This document shows positions 18,424 through 28,299 of a stretch of DNA of 40,847 nucleotides, piece after piece. The position numbers and the translations under genes were made by a program. The DNA comes from Methylotenera sp. (lineage in GTDB: Bacteria > Pseudomonadota > Gammaproteobacteria > Burkholderiales > Methylophilaceae). The stretch is from contig JAQTXW010000016.1 of NCBI GenBank assembly GCA_028688575.1, forward strand, positions 1-40,847. Reading direction: 5' to 3'. The notes under the pieces are model-generated. The model saw nothing but the letters and a program-made list of their open reading frames with translations. It was not told the origin of the DNA and did no database searches. Numbering within the stretch: position 1 is the first letter of the stretch; each line of letters begins with the position of its first letter.

Positions 18424-20670
18424 CTATTGCAGCGTGAGCTTATTGTTGGCGTGTTTTCCGTTATTAGCAACACTGCCTTTGGTGCGATTAATGCGCACAA
18501 CATCTGGTATTTTACGCAAACTACGCATCAACTCCGCCAAATGTATGCGATTTTTTACTTGTACCGTAAAGTACAAATTAGCATAAGCACTGCCATCAGC
18601 CTCTTCCACGCTCACATTGTCAATGTTAGACCCAGCTTCTGCAATTCCAGAGGCAATTTTAGCCAGCATGCCTGGTTGGTTTGCCACCGTTAAATTCAGA
18701 TTGGTTTTAAATAAGCGCGCACTATCTGGTTCCCATTCCACATCCAGCCATTTATCAGGATCCAGTTTAAACTTACGTACACTTGGGCAATCGTGCGTGT
18801 GAATCACCAAGCCTTTATCTTTATTGATAAATCCGAGAATAGGATCTCCAGGAATCGGACGGCAGCATGGCGCAAACTGTACAGCCATGCCCTCAGTACC
18901 GCGAATGGTGATGGTATCAAGTGAGCTCGCAGATGACTGATTGTGTTTTTCTAAATGGTCATCGGTTAAAGCCAGCAGCTGGTGCGCTACCATCACGTTC
19001 TGGCGTTTGCCCAATCCGATTTCGGTCAGAATTTCGGACTTTTTCTTCACGCCATAATCTCGAATCAGTTTTTGCCAATGCTCATCCGAGATTTGTTTAG
19101 GATCAACATGTAGTGCGCGTAACGCCTGATTGAGCATACGCTCACCCAGTTGCGCCGACTCTGCTGATTGCTGCGACTTTAAAAAGTGCCGGATATGCGC
19201 ACGCGCACGGCCGGTGACGACATAATTGAGCCAGGCAGGATTAGGCTTAGCCAACGACCCTGTGATAATCTCCACATGGTCACCATTATGCAACTCAGTC
19301 CGCAGTGGCGCCAAGTCGTGATTTATGCGCACCGCTACGCAACTATTGCCGATGTCAGAGTGCACTGCATAAGCAAAGTCGACTGCTGTTGCCCTCTTGG
19401 GCAAAGCCAGAATGCTACCTTTAGGCGTGAATACATAAACCTCATCAGGAAATAAATCAATTTTAAGATGTTCCAGAAAGTCGAGCGAGTCAGCACTTTC
19501 ACTTTGTATATCCAACAGTCGTTGCAACCACTGGTGCGTTTGCTGCTGCAATGCAGTTAATTGCGCATCACTTGCCTTGTAAAGCCAGTGTGCCGCCACA
19601 CCTGCATCTGCGATATTGTGCATTTCAGCACTACGGATCTGCACCTCAATCGGTGTACCAAAAGGCCCAAATAGTGTTGTATGCAACGACTGATAGCCAT
19701 TGGCCTTAGGAATGGCAATGTAATCTTTAAATTGGCTAGGAATCGGCTTATAAAGCGCATGCAAGGCGCCCAACGCCAAATAACAGCTGGGCATGTCCTT
19801 TACAATGACTCTAAATCCATAAATATCATACACCTGCGAGAACGGTGTCGCCTTACTCGTCATCTTCTTATAAATGCTGTAAAGATGTTTTTCACGTCCC
19901 GATACATCAGCGTCAACGCCTGCATTTTCAAGTTGCAGCTTGATTGACTCCAGTATCTTGCTGATGACCTCCTTACGATTGCCACGCGCCGCCATAATGG
20001 CTTTTGAAATGGCGTTATATCGCATCGGATAAAGATATTTAAAACTTAAATCCTCTAAGGCCTGATAAATTTCATTCAACCCCAGGCGATTTGCAATGGG
20101 GGCATAAATATCCAGCGTTTCTTTTGCAATCAGTTTTTGCTTTTCTGGGCGCATCGCCTCCAGCGTTTGCATATTATGCAGACGGTCTGCAAGCTTGACC
20201 AAAATCACCCGCACATCCTGACTCATGGCCAGCAACATTTTGCGAAAATTCTCGGCCTGTGCCTGGCTGGCACTTTGAAACTCAATCTTATCCAATTTGG
20301 TCACACCATCCACCAACTCGGCGACTTGCAGACCAAATTTCTCTTTAATATCTAAGGTGGTAATTAAGGTGTCTTCCACAACATCGTGTAGCAAGGCTGC
20401 CAGAATGGTTGGCACATCCATATGCAAATCAGCCAGTACGCAGGCAACGGATACAGGGTGTGTAATATAAGGCTCACCCGTTTTGCGCACCACGCCATCA
20501 TGGGCGGCATAGGCGTAACGATAACCCTCCCATACCAGGGTGATATCTTGTGGTTTTAAATACTGCTTGAGTCTAACACTTAGGGCAGAGTCCTCGCTGT
20601 CCGCAGGCAGCAAGGGCGCCGTTGTTGATTTTGATAGTTCCGCTTTGAGGCTGGCTGCGGTTCTTGGCAT
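18424..20670 (-). CDS. spoT: Bifunctional (p)ppGpp synthetase/hydrolase SpoT
   Basis: This Rel/Spo protein makes and degrades (p)ppGpp. The 748 residues hold, in order: an HD hydrolase domain with ITHPVSVA (H71), the LLHDVVEDT motif (H95, D96) and KLADRLHNMQTL; a synthetase domain with YDIYGFRVIVKD and KDYIAIPKANGYQSLHT; a TGS domain at about 405-465; and a C-terminal ACT domain. The intact HD motif shows hydrolase ability. Separate RelA-type loss of HD is not seen. It follows rpoZ in the gmk-rpoZ-spoT order familiar from E. coli. The stringent-type rRNA promoters at 54-316 are natural targets of its product. Confidence 0.97.
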   Translation of the reverse strand: MPRTAASLKAELSKSTTAPLLPADSEDSALSVRLKQYLKPQDITLVWEGYRYAYAAHDGVVRKTGEPYITHPVSVACVLADLHMDVPTILAALLHDVVEDTLITTLDIKEKFGLQVAELVDGVTKLDKIEFQSASQAQAENFRKMLLAMSQDVRVILVKLADRLHNMQTLEAMRPEKQKLIAKETLDIYAPIANRLGLNEIYQALEDLSFKYLYPMRYNAISKAIMAARGNRKEVISKILESIKLQLENAGVDADVSGREKHLYSIYKKMTSKATPFSQVYDIYGFRVIVKDMPSCYLALGALHALYKPIPSQFKDYIAIPKANGYQSLHTTLFGPFGTPIEVQIRSAEMHNIADAGVAAHWLYKASDAQLTALQQQTHQWLQRLLDIQSESADSLDFLEHLKIDLFPDEVYVFTPKGSILALPKRATAVDFAYAVHSDIGNSCVAVRINHDLAPLRTELHNGDHVEIITGSLAKPNPAWLNYVVTGRARAHIRHFLKSQQSAESAQLGERMLNQALRALHVDPKQISDEHWQKLIRDYGVKKKSEILTEIGLGKRQNVMVAHQLLALTDDHLEKHNQSSASSLDTITIRGTEGMAVQFAPCCRPIPGDPILGFINKDKGLVIHTHDCPSVRKFKLDPDKWLDVEWEPDSARLFKTNLNLTVANQPGMLAKIASGIAEAGSNIDNVSVEEADGSAYANLYFTVQVKNRIHLAELMRSLRKIPDVVRINRTKGSVANNGKHANNKLTLQ

Positions 20671-20711
20671 GACAGGTTCACTACCAGTTAAATTTAACCA
20701 CGTATGATGTA

Positions 20712-20924
20712 CTAAGCGTGTCCACGCGCCAGGATTTCAGTGCCCACTTTACCCGCAGCAATTTCACGCAATGCGATGACGGTAGATTTATCACGCGAAT
20801 TCTGAACATTCACTAACGGCTCTGAACCATTATGCAACTGACGTGCACGATAAGCCGCAACCAAAGTTAATTGAAAGCGATTAGGGATTTTTTCTAAACA
20901 ATCATCTACTGTAATACGAGCCAT
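20712..20924 (-). CDS. rpoZ: RNA polymerase omega subunit
   Basis: Omega assists folding and assembly of beta-prime and forms part of a ppGpp binding site. The 70-residue protein starts [20 protein letters not shown] and has the family motif [14 protein letters not shown] precedes the ATG by eight bases. It lies between gmk and spoT, the classic order. Confidence 0.97.
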   Translation of the reverse strand: MARITVDDCLEKIPNRFQLTLVAAYRARQLHNGSEPLVNVQNSRDKSTVIALREIAAGKVGTEILARGHA

Positions 20925-20999
20925 GTTGGAATTTCCTATTGATAAATATAAATTATATGTAAAGATTAAATGACAAAAGAAACTGACGCAGCCACGTGT

Positions 21000-21611
21000 T
21001 TAAGTGAGGTCCTGAATCAAGTCGGCATAGCGCTGCAACTGCACTGCGCTTAATAAGCGTTGTGAACGGATAATCGCGCGGATATCCTGCAACGCAATGT
21101 CAAAATAGTTGTTAATTGTAACATAATCAAACTCACCCACATGGCGCATTTCCGCACGCGCAGCTGCTACGCGTCTGGAAATGGTTTCCTGACTATCCTG
21201 CCCCCTGCTGTTTAGACGCTGCTCCAAGGTTTCTATCGAAGGCGGAAGCACAAAAATACTAATTGCATGAGGGTAAATTCGCCGTACTTGCGCAGCCCCC
21301 TGCCAATCGATTTCCAGAATCACATCATGCCCAGCCTGCAAAGAGGCATCCACCGCCGCCTGCGATGTACCGTAGCGCGCGCCATGCACTTCTGCACTTT
21401 CCAAAAAGCTTGCCGCGCCCAACATTTGCAAAAAACTCGCGTTGTCTACAAAGTGATAATCCACGCCATTCACCTCACCCGGCCGCGGGCTGCGTGTCGT
21501 GTGCGAGATAGAGAGCTTTAAGTGCTCATCTTCTGCCAACAAGGCTTTAATTAAGCTCGTCTTACCTGCGCCAGAGGCGGCAGTAATAATAAATAGATTG
21601 CCTGTAATCAT
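21000..21611 (-). CDS. gmk: Guanylate kinase
   Basis: Gmk phosphorylates GMP to GDP with ATP, feeding GTP and ppGpp pools. The 203-residue protein has the P-loop ASGAGKT at 12-18, then HTTRSPRPGEVNGVDYHFV for GMP binding and the lid region. The ATG lacks a strong ribosome binding site. It is followed by rpoZ 75 bases on. Confidence 0.97.
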   Translation of the reverse strand: MITGNLFIITAASGAGKTSLIKALLAEDEHLKLSISHTTRSPRPGEVNGVDYHFVDNASFLQMLGAASFLESAEVHGARYGTSQAAVDASLQAGHDVILEIDWQGAAQVRRIYPHAISIFVLPPSIETLEQRLNSRGQDSQETISRRVAAARAEMRHVGEFDYVTINNYFDIALQDIRAIIRSQRLLSAVQLQRYADLIQDLT

Positions 21612-21652
21612 CGCAATATTTTAGTCTAAATCGCACCAATGCCCTATGTTTA

Positions 21653-22519
21653 TTATTCAATATTTTGTATTTGCTCACGCATTTGCTCAATCAGCACTTT
21701 CAGTTCCATTGACACTTGCGTGGTTTGCACTGAAACCGATTTGGAGCCCAAGGTATTGGCCTCTCGATTGAGTTCCTGCATTAAAAAATCCAAGCGCTTG
21801 CCCGCAGGTGCGTTGCTATTCAAGATACGTTTAACTTCTGACACGTGCGCTGTCAATCTGCCCAACTCTTCATCCACATCAATACGCTGGGCAAACAGCA
21901 CCATCTCCTGGGCAATGCGCTCTTGGTCTATGGATTTGAGCGTTTCCTCTAACTTGGCTTGCAGTTTCTGCTGATATTCTTTGTTGAGTATGGGCAGTAA
22001 AGGTTTTACTTTTCCCACCTGCGCTTCTATCTGGCTAATGCGGTCTAAAATAATGGCCTTTAATTTATCCCCCTCACGTGCGCGTGAAGCTTTTAAATCT
22101 TGCAGGCCCTGTGTTACCAGCTTTTTCACGTCTTCAGTCAAAGCATCTTGCGTAATCTCATCGTGCATGACGACCCCTGGCCACCTTAAAATATCCGCCA
22201 CGCTTAGGGCACGACTTTCAGGAAAATAGACTTGTGTCTTTGCCTGCAACTGCCCCAGTTGCCGCATCAATGACTCGTCTAACTGCGGCGCCTTGGCAGA
22301 TTGCGTACGTTGTATCAGATTGATTTTACACTCCACCTTGCCACGACTTAAGTGTTCAGCAATCAGCTCTCTAACCACGGGCTCCAAACCTCGAATATTG
22401 TCATCCAGTTTAAAGTGCACATCCAAGTAGCGGCTATTCACCGCGCGCAACTCTAACAAAAGCGTGGCATTCTCAATAGACTGCTCCAGCGCAGCAAACC
22501 CTGTCATACTAAAAATCAT
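21653..22519 (-). CDS. yicC: YicC family protein (endoribonuclease-type)
   Basis: YicC proteins have been reported as endoribonucleases acting on small RNAs; their cellular role is still thinly known. The product has the hallmark MTGFA start, an RYLDVHFKLDDN segment and a strong C-terminal block (GKRLDFLMQELNREANTLGSKS). I set the start at ATG 22519, giving MIFSMTGFA; the frame continues five codons upstream to TTG 22534 without family similarity. It leads the leftward block into gmk, its common partner. Confidence 0.93.
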   Translation of the reverse strand: MIFSMTGFAALEQSIENATLLLELRAVNSRYLDVHFKLDDNIRGLEPVVRELIAEHLSRGKVECKINLIQRTQSAKAPQLDESLMRQLGQLQAKTQVYFPESRALSVADILRWPGVVMHDEITQDALTEDVKKLVTQGLQDLKASRAREGDKLKAIILDRISQIEAQVGKVKPLLPILNKEYQQKLQAKLEETLKSIDQERIAQEMVLFAQRIDVDEELGRLTAHVSEVKRILNSNAPAGKRLDFLMQELNREANTLGSKSVSVQTTQVSMELKVLIEQMREQIQNIE

Positions 22520-22726
22520 CACAATTACTTTCAAAAAATTTAATCAGCCACATGTTACCAAATAGTGGCGATTCAATAATATAAAGAAGCCCATCACATG
22601 CCACAAGACGTCTTACTGATATGTTTAACTCACAACCTCGCAACCAAGCAAACCATCAAAAAACTTTAATTTGGATCAATTACGCGTTATATTGCTATAA
22701 ATAATCAAAATTTAACTGAGAATAGC

Positions 22727-22804
22727 ATGTTAACTACGCTTGATGTATTGCATGCTATGGTAACCACCCTTAAAGAACTCAAATATAACAGTGTCTGCAT
22801 CTAA
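22727..22804 (+). CDS. Possible 25-codon leader ORF before the kinase gene
   Basis: An ATG at 22727, preceded by a weak GAGA, opens 25 codons that stop at 22804, overlapping the first codons of the kinase gene in another frame. The overlap could couple translation to the kinase GTG, which has no good ribosome binding site of its own. There is no family match I can name, and a chance ORF is quite possible. Confidence 0.2.
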   Translation: MLTTLDVLHAMVTTLKELKYNSVCI

Positions 22805-23750
22805 GAACTTTGCCTTACCTACTGGATATCAGCTACAAGACTACGAAATTACAAAAGTTTTGAGTTCTGGTGGATTTAGCTTTGTTTATTTAGCGCGTGA
22901 CAAAGAAAATAACATTGTTGCCATTAAGGAATATCTACCCACCTCCATTGCACTACGCGCGGAGAGTGCGACTGTTTTACCCAATAGCGATGACATTGCA
23001 CTTTTCAGACATGGTCTGAAGTGTTTTTTTGATGAAGGTTTGGCGCTTGCCAAAATTGAGCATAAAAACATCGTACGCGTGCTCAATTTCTTTCGTGCCA
23101 ATGAAACTGTTTACATGGTCATGCAATATGAACGTGGCAAATCCCTGCAAGACTATATCCTTAGCCAATCCACCCCTGTATCAGAACGCTTCATCCGCCG
23201 CGTGTTTAGCGAACTTTCAAACGGTTTGCGTGAAGTACATACCCAAAAGTTATTACATCTGGATATCAAGCCTGCCAACATCTACATTCGCCTTGATGGT
23301 ACGCCAGTACTACTGGATTTTGGCTCATCCAGACAAGCATTAAGTGAAAAACAGGCAAAAATTTCACCAAGCTATACCCCAGGTTTTGCCCCTCCCGAAC
23401 AATATTACGACCGGAACTTACTGGGCCCCTGGAGTGATATTTACAGCATTGGTGCCACCATGTACTCCTGCCTGACGCGCACCTCACCATTGGCTGCAAA
23501 CCTGCGTATTAAAAATGACTTACTGATTCCTGCCGTCAAGGTGGGCAAAGACAATTACTCCGAAGAACTGCTGCAAATTATTGACAGTTGCCTGCAACTG
23601 GATTATCTAAAACGTCCTCAAAGCGTATTCTCACTGCAAAAGTCGCTACTGGAGAACGTGCCCAAGACTGAGAAAAAAATCAGCCTGGTGAATAAAATTG
23701 TGCACGTGCTCAATAAACCGATCTCGCTCAATCAAAATAAATCATCATGA
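22791..23750 (+). CDS. Hanks-type serine/threonine protein kinase
   Basis: A soluble bacterial Ser/Thr kinase of 319 residues. Kinase motifs are complete: glycine loop SSGGFSFVYLA near 25-35, lysine K46 in VAIKEY, catalytic HLDIKPANI with D158, the DFG motif at 176-178 and the APPEQY equivalent of APE. The arginine of HRD is replaced by Leu, so it is a non-RD kinase, whose activity may not need activation-loop phosphorylation. There is no transmembrane segment or PASTA/FHA domain. The start is a GTG. Its end overlaps the PP2C gene by ATGA, making a kinase-phosphatase pair. Such pairs often sit in type VI secretion clusters, but no such genes are seen here. Confidence 0.93.
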   Translation: MSASKNFALPTGYQLQDYEITKVLSSGGFSFVYLARDKENNIVAIKEYLPTSIALRAESATVLPNSDDIALFRHGLKCFFDEGLALAKIEHKNIVRVLNFFRANETVYMVMQYERGKSLQDYILSQSTPVSERFIRRVFSELSNGLREVHTQKLLHLDIKPANIYIRLDGTPVLLDFGSSRQALSEKQAKISPSYTPGFAPPEQYYDRNLLGPWSDIYSIGATMYSCLTRTSPLAANLRIKNDLLIPAVKVGKDNYSEELLQIIDSCLQLDYLKRPQSVFSLQKSLLENVPKTEKKISLVNKIVHVLNKPISLNQNKSS

Positions 23751-24658
23751 AATTTACTATTTTTCAAAATAGTCGCCAAGGACCGCGCCCCTATAATCAA
23801 GATAGACTCGCATACTCCTACAGCAAAGATGCTTTGTTACTGGTGGTGGCAGATGGCATGGGCGGGCACAAGCATGGCGAAGTTGCAGCAGAGCTTGCCG
23901 TCACCACACTGACTGACGCATTCCAGCGTCTGGCACTGCCTACGCTATCCAGCCCCGCAAAATTTCTAACAGACCATATCCAGCAAATCCATGACATGAT
24001 AGACCAGCTCACGCAAGCGCGCGAAATGCTGGATGCTCCGCGCACGACCATCGTTGCCGCGGTGGTTCAGCGCGGCATGCTCTATTGTGCGCATGTAGGC
24101 GACTCGCGCCTGTATCACTTTAGAGATGGGCATTTGCTGTACCGCACTGAAGATCATTCTGTTGTGCAGTCTTTGTACAACAAAGGCATCATCGACAAAG
24201 AAGACATGTCTACCCACCCTTATCGGCATAAAGTTTACAGTTGCCTAGGTGGGGATGTGCCACCTAAAATCACCCTATCTGACAGGCAAGAACTGCTTGA
24301 GGGCGACACTGTGCTGCTCTGCACCGATGGCGTTTGGGGTGCGGTTGCGGACGATCAAATCAAACAGATATTAAGTGGCACTTCTATCTCAGATAACATC
24401 ACGCGCCTGCTGAATGAAGCTGAACTTGTAAGCCGTGAGCACGGCGACAACATGAGTGCAATCGGGCTGCAATGGGGTGACAAACTCAACAGCCAGCTGG
24501 CAGTCTCTACTATCACCATGCCCATGGGCGCTACTACCACCATCATGAACCCCATTACCAATCCAGATAATGACGCCAGCCATGAGCTTACCGATGACGA
24601 TATTGAAAAAACCATCGCAGAAATTCAACAAGCCCTACGCAAATCTAAACGCGTATAA
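23747..24658 (+). CDS. PP2C-family serine/threonine phosphatase
   Basis: This metal-dependent phosphatase presumably reverses the upstream kinase. Motifs are RPYNQDR (D19), ADGMGGH with D36 and G37, a [10 protein letters not shown] strand, LCTDGVW and the metal-binding GDNMSAI. The domain ends at about residue 245; the remaining tail is Thr/Met/Pro rich and acidic and may itself be a phosphorylation target. It overlaps the kinase by four bases and ends 41 bases before rph. Confidence 0.95.
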   Translation: MKFTIFQNSRQGPRPYNQDRLAYSYSKDALLLVVADGMGGHKHGEVAAELAVTTLTDAFQRLALPTLSSPAKFLTDHIQQIHDMIDQLTQAREMLDAPRTTIVAAVVQRGMLYCAHVGDSRLYHFRDGHLLYRTEDHSVVQSLYNKGIIDKEDMSTHPYRHKVYSCLGGDVPPKITLSDRQELLEGDTVLLCTDGVWGAVADDQIKQILSGTSISDNITRLLNEAELVSREHGDNMSAIGLQWGDKLNSQLAVSTITMPMGATTTIMNPITNPDNDASHELTDDDIEKTIAEIQQALRKSKRV

Positions 24659-24699
24659 TTCGCGCTTGTCCTCATTTTAAATTTTCAGGATGTAAAGCT

Positions 24700-25434
24700 A
24701 TGTCGCTTAATACCAACACCCGCCCCAGTCAGCGTAGCCAGGATCAACTACGAAGTGTAGAAATTATCAGGCATTACACCAAGCACGCTGAAGGCGCTGT
24801 ACTCATCAAGTTTGGTGATACCCACGTACTATGTACCGCCAGTGTTGATGAAAAAGTGCCAGGTTTTTTAAAAGGCAAAGGTCAAGGCTGGGTCACCGCC
24901 GAATACGGCATGCTGCCTCGCTCCACAGGCAGCCGTATGGACAGGGAGGCCGCCAAAGGCAAGCAGTCTGGTCGCACACAAGAGATACAGCGACTCATTG
25001 GCCGCTCTCTACGTGCCATTATTAACCTGGAAAAACTGGGCGAGCGCAGCATACAAATAGATTGTGATGTCATTCAAGCTGATGGTGGCACCCGCACTGC
25101 AAGCATCACTGGGGCTTATGTGGCGTTGCATGACGCCATCTCAACACTAATAAAAAATGGCAAAATCGCTGAATCCCCCATCACAGATTCCGTCGCGGCT
25201 ATTTCTGTTGGGGTGTATCAAGGTCAACCCGTCCTGGATTTAGATTATATTGAAGACGCTGACTGCGACACTGATATGAACGTCGTGATGACAGGTAGTG
25301 GCGGCTTTGTCGAAATTCAGGGCACGGCGGAAGGTGCCCCGTTTGACCGCAACGCCATGAACGCCATGCTGGATTTAGCGTCACTTGGCATCAAACAGCT
25401 CGCCGAGAAACAAAAAAAAGCTTTGAGTGTTTAA
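24700..25434 (+). CDS. rph: Ribonuclease PH
   Basis: RNase PH is a phosphorolytic 3'-5' exonuclease that trims tRNA 3' ends. The 244-residue protein matches the normal size and has [11 protein letters not shown] at the start, the arginine-rich segment [15 protein letters not shown], and the core [24 protein letters not shown] precedes the ATG. In many proteobacteria rdgB follows directly; here that link is interrupted by the restriction-DarTG cassette. Confidence 0.98.
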   Translation: MSLNTNTRPSQRSQDQLRSVEIIRHYTKHAEGAVLIKFGDTHVLCTASVDEKVPGFLKGKGQGWVTAEYGMLPRSTGSRMDREAAKGKQSGRTQEIQRLIGRSLRAIINLEKLGERSIQIDCDVIQADGGTRTASITGAYVALHDAISTLIKNGKIAESPITDSVAAISVGVYQGQPVLDLDYIEDADCDTDMNVVMTGSGGFVEIQGTAEGAPFDRNAMNAMLDLASLGIKQLAEKQKKALSV

Positions 25435-25524
25435 CCCAGATTTTCCATTACTAGGTGATTGTGCCTCTATGTTAATGCCAACTTGCTTATCTCAACACTT
25501 GCCTAACAAACTACAAAATTGGCC

Positions 25525-28299
25525 ATGCAATTAAAACTTGAAAACCTGCCTTATCAGACGCAAGCAGTGCAATCTGCGGTAGCCATTTTTAGTAGCAACA
25601 TTAAAAATACGCCAGAAAATTCTACTCTGGATGGCGTTCGTCTGAATCTTTTCAATCTATCTAAAGAACAGCTCACCCAAAACAAGGCAAGTATTATCAA
25701 GGATAACGCCATCCCTGTGGCAATTGCCAACCTAGACACTGGCAACGACATTTGTATTGAAATGGAAACTGGCACTGGCAAAACACTGGTTTACATACGC
25801 ACGATTTACGAACTCTATAAACAGCAAGGCTTTACCAAATTCATCATACTGGTGCCTTCCATTGCCATCCGCAAAGGCGTGATTTCCTCTTTTGATACAT
25901 TTGCGCCACAGCTTAAAGATCAATATGGATTTACGCCCAATTATTTTGAATACGAGAGCAAAAACCTGATGCGAGTGACTGAGTTTGTCCAATCGCAGCA
26001 TCCCACTGTCATGGTCATGACGCTGGCCTCGTTTAATTCTGAAGATAAAATTCTCAACCAGGTACAACGTGAAGATTTGCTGGATAACATTCCGTTTATT
26101 GATGCGATTGCCGGCACGAACCCCATTATCATTATGGATGAGCCGCAAGAAGGCATGGATACCGAAAATGCCATTAGAAACATTGCGCGGCTTAACCCAT
26201 TGGTCAAACTGCGTTATTCCGCCACACACCGCAAAGAGTTCACCAAAAACCTGACTTATCGCCTCACCCCGTTCGATAGCTATCAGGCCGGGCTGGTTAA
26301 AAAAATTGAAGTCATGTCGATAGTTGAGCGCAATGCAGAAGCCACGCTCAAAATAGAGTTTGCCGATGTAAAAACTGGCACTGGCGCGCCGCAGGTCAAA
26401 TTAAAAGCTTGGATAGCCAAACAAGGCAATTTTGAATTTAAAACCACGGGCTGGTTAAAAGAAGGCGACAACTTGGGGCAAATCACCCAAAACCCCAGTT
26501 ATGAAAGCTACGCCATCAGCCGAATTTTCAAAGATCGCTTTAATCCGCTATGGCAGGTTGTATTTTCTAATGGCGTCACCACGCAGGAAAACGCCATGAG
26601 CGGCAATATCAAAGCGATTTGGGAGGTACAAATTGCCTCACTGATTAAAATGCACTTTCACAAGGCGTCTGCTTTAAAACCGCAAGGCATTAAATGCCTG
26701 TCACTGCTTTTTATTGATAAAGTTGCCAACTACATGGGTGAAGAGCCCGTCATCAAGCAGATTTTTATTCAAAAATACCGTGAAATCTACCCGCAATATC
26801 ACGCAGGAATAACCCCGACCGACGATGAAATTCAGGCGGTGCAAGGTTATTACTTTGCACAGAAAGCCAGTGGCGAATATGCCGATAACGAGGGTGGCGT
26901 AAAAGAACAAACCAAAATCTACGACCTGATTTTAAAAAAACGTGATGAACTGCTTAACCTGGAAAACCCGGTGCAGTTTATTTTCTCGCACACAGCACTG
27001 GGCGTAGGCTGGGATAACCCCAACATATTTAACATCGCCACCTTGAGTACTACCTATTCAGAAATCAAAAAACGTCAGGAAATTGGCCGTGGCCTGCGAC
27101 TATGCGTCAACCAGCAAGGCGAACGCGTGCGCGATTTGGCTGATGTCGCCATTGATGATCGTATTAACCTGCTCACCGTGTTCCCTAATGAAAGTTATGA
27201 GACTTTTGTCGCGCAATATCAATCAGAAATCAAAGCCACTTATGGCAATGCAGGCGCAGGTGCTGACATCACCAAAAACAGCAACGGCGTGCGTGAAGTG
27301 ATAAAACTCACCCCCAACCCCAACGCACCAATCAGAAAAGCCATTCAACAATTCTGGCAAGCGCTGGCGCGCAAAACAGAATACAAAGTCGCTTTTGATG
27401 AACCAGCCCTGATCCAAAACGCACTGGAAAAGCTCAATGCCATACACATGGCCGATGCCGAAATCAGCATTACCAGCAACTTTATTAACGAACTGCGGCA
27501 AGACACCGCGCATGCCGAATATCTGGGCAATATCGGCGCTGTAGCGCTCAAGGCAGAATTTGCAGCACTGGATATTATTGAAGAAGTGAGCGAGCAAACT
27601 GGCTTGGCTTACAGCACCGTATTAACCATATTCAAGCAGCTTAAATCACCACAGCAAACCATGCTGGCCAAAAACCCGCCCAAATTTACGCAATTAGCCA
27701 CGCAGATACTACGCTCAGAAATGCTGGATAATCTGGTGCGCGGCCTGACCTACACCGTGACTGATGAAACCCTGCCGTTTGACTTTGAAGCCGCCATTAA
27801 GCAAAGCGTCATGCAATCGCGCATTGTGGAAACCCCCAACAAGGGCGTGTACGACAAAATGGTGATAGACAGCCAGCAAGAGCGCAGCTTTGCGCTTGAG
27901 GCCGATAGCCACGCGCAAAGTGATGTTGTGTGTTTTTTAAAACTACCTGCCTATTACAAAATCCCCGTGCCCAAAATTTTTAATCAGGATGGCCACTACC
28001 AGCCGGACTTTGCAGTAGTACTTAAACAAAAAGACCGCTTTGGTACTGATGAAAAAGGTGAAAAAAATGTGCATTTTGTGGTCGAAATCAAAGGCACGCA
28101 CGACATGAACGACACCGCAGCCCTCACTGAAAGCGAGCGCTTCAAAATGCTATGCGCACAAAAACACTTTGCCGCACTGGGCATACAACTCAATACAGAA
28201 CAGCTGCAAGCGATTGACTACATTGCCCCAGTAGATATTTACGCCTACTTTAAAGAACAAGCCAACAATAAAATAAATACACAAACGGTGAACGCATGA
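25525..28299 (+). CDS. res: Type III restriction endonuclease, Res subunit
   Basis: Res cuts DNA after ATP-driven signalling between two unmethylated sites and needs the Mod subunit. The 924-residue protein has a superfamily 2 helicase core: GTGKT at 83-87, DEPQ at 205-208 and RQEIGRGLR at 517-525. The C-terminal nuclease domain of the PD-(D/E)XK type has D828 and the pair E854 and K856 in VEIKGT. I prefer ATG 25525 to the TTG two codons earlier; no strong ribosome binding site precedes either. The frame is intact throughout, so the enzyme should be active. Its end overlaps mod. Confidence 0.96.
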   Translation: MQLKLENLPYQTQAVQSAVAIFSSNIKNTPENSTLDGVRLNLFNLSKEQLTQNKASIIKDNAIPVAIANLDTGNDICIEMETGTGKTLVYIRTIYELYKQQGFTKFIILVPSIAIRKGVISSFDTFAPQLKDQYGFTPNYFEYESKNLMRVTEFVQSQHPTVMVMTLASFNSEDKILNQVQREDLLDNIPFIDAIAGTNPIIIMDEPQEGMDTENAIRNIARLNPLVKLRYSATHRKEFTKNLTYRLTPFDSYQAGLVKKIEVMSIVERNAEATLKIEFADVKTGTGAPQVKLKAWIAKQGNFEFKTTGWLKEGDNLGQITQNPSYESYAISRIFKDRFNPLWQVVFSNGVTTQENAMSGNIKAIWEVQIASLIKMHFHKASALKPQGIKCLSLLFIDKVANYMGEEPVIKQIFIQKYREIYPQYHAGITPTDDEIQAVQGYYFAQKASGEYADNEGGVKEQTKIYDLILKKRDELLNLENPVQFIFSHTALGVGWDNPNIFNIATLSTTYSEIKKRQEIGRGLRLCVNQQGERVRDLADVAIDDRINLLTVFPNESYETFVAQYQSEIKATYGNAGAGADITKNSNGVREVIKLTPNPNAPIRKAIQQFWQALARKTEYKVAFDEPALIQNALEKLNAIHMADAEISITSNFINELRQDTAHAEYLGNIGAVALKAEFAALDIIEEVSEQTGLAYSTVLTIFKQLKSPQQTMLAKNPPKFTQLATQILRSEMLDNLVRGLTYTVTDETLPFDFEAAIKQSVMQSRIVETPNKGVYDKMVIDSQQERSFALEADSHAQSDVVCFLKLPAYYKIPVPKIFNQDGHYQPDFAVVLKQKDRFGTDEKGEKNVHFVVEIKGTHDMNDTAALTESERFKMLCAQKHFAALGIQLNTEQLQAIDYIAPVDIYAYFKEQANNKINTQTVNA

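Noticed and set aside
25435-25524. Possible insertion scar or att site left of the res gene
   Set aside because: I compared this stretch with 31920-31946 by eye. Only short matches such as TAAC..CCA are shared, which is no more than chance, and no integrase or tRNA lies near.
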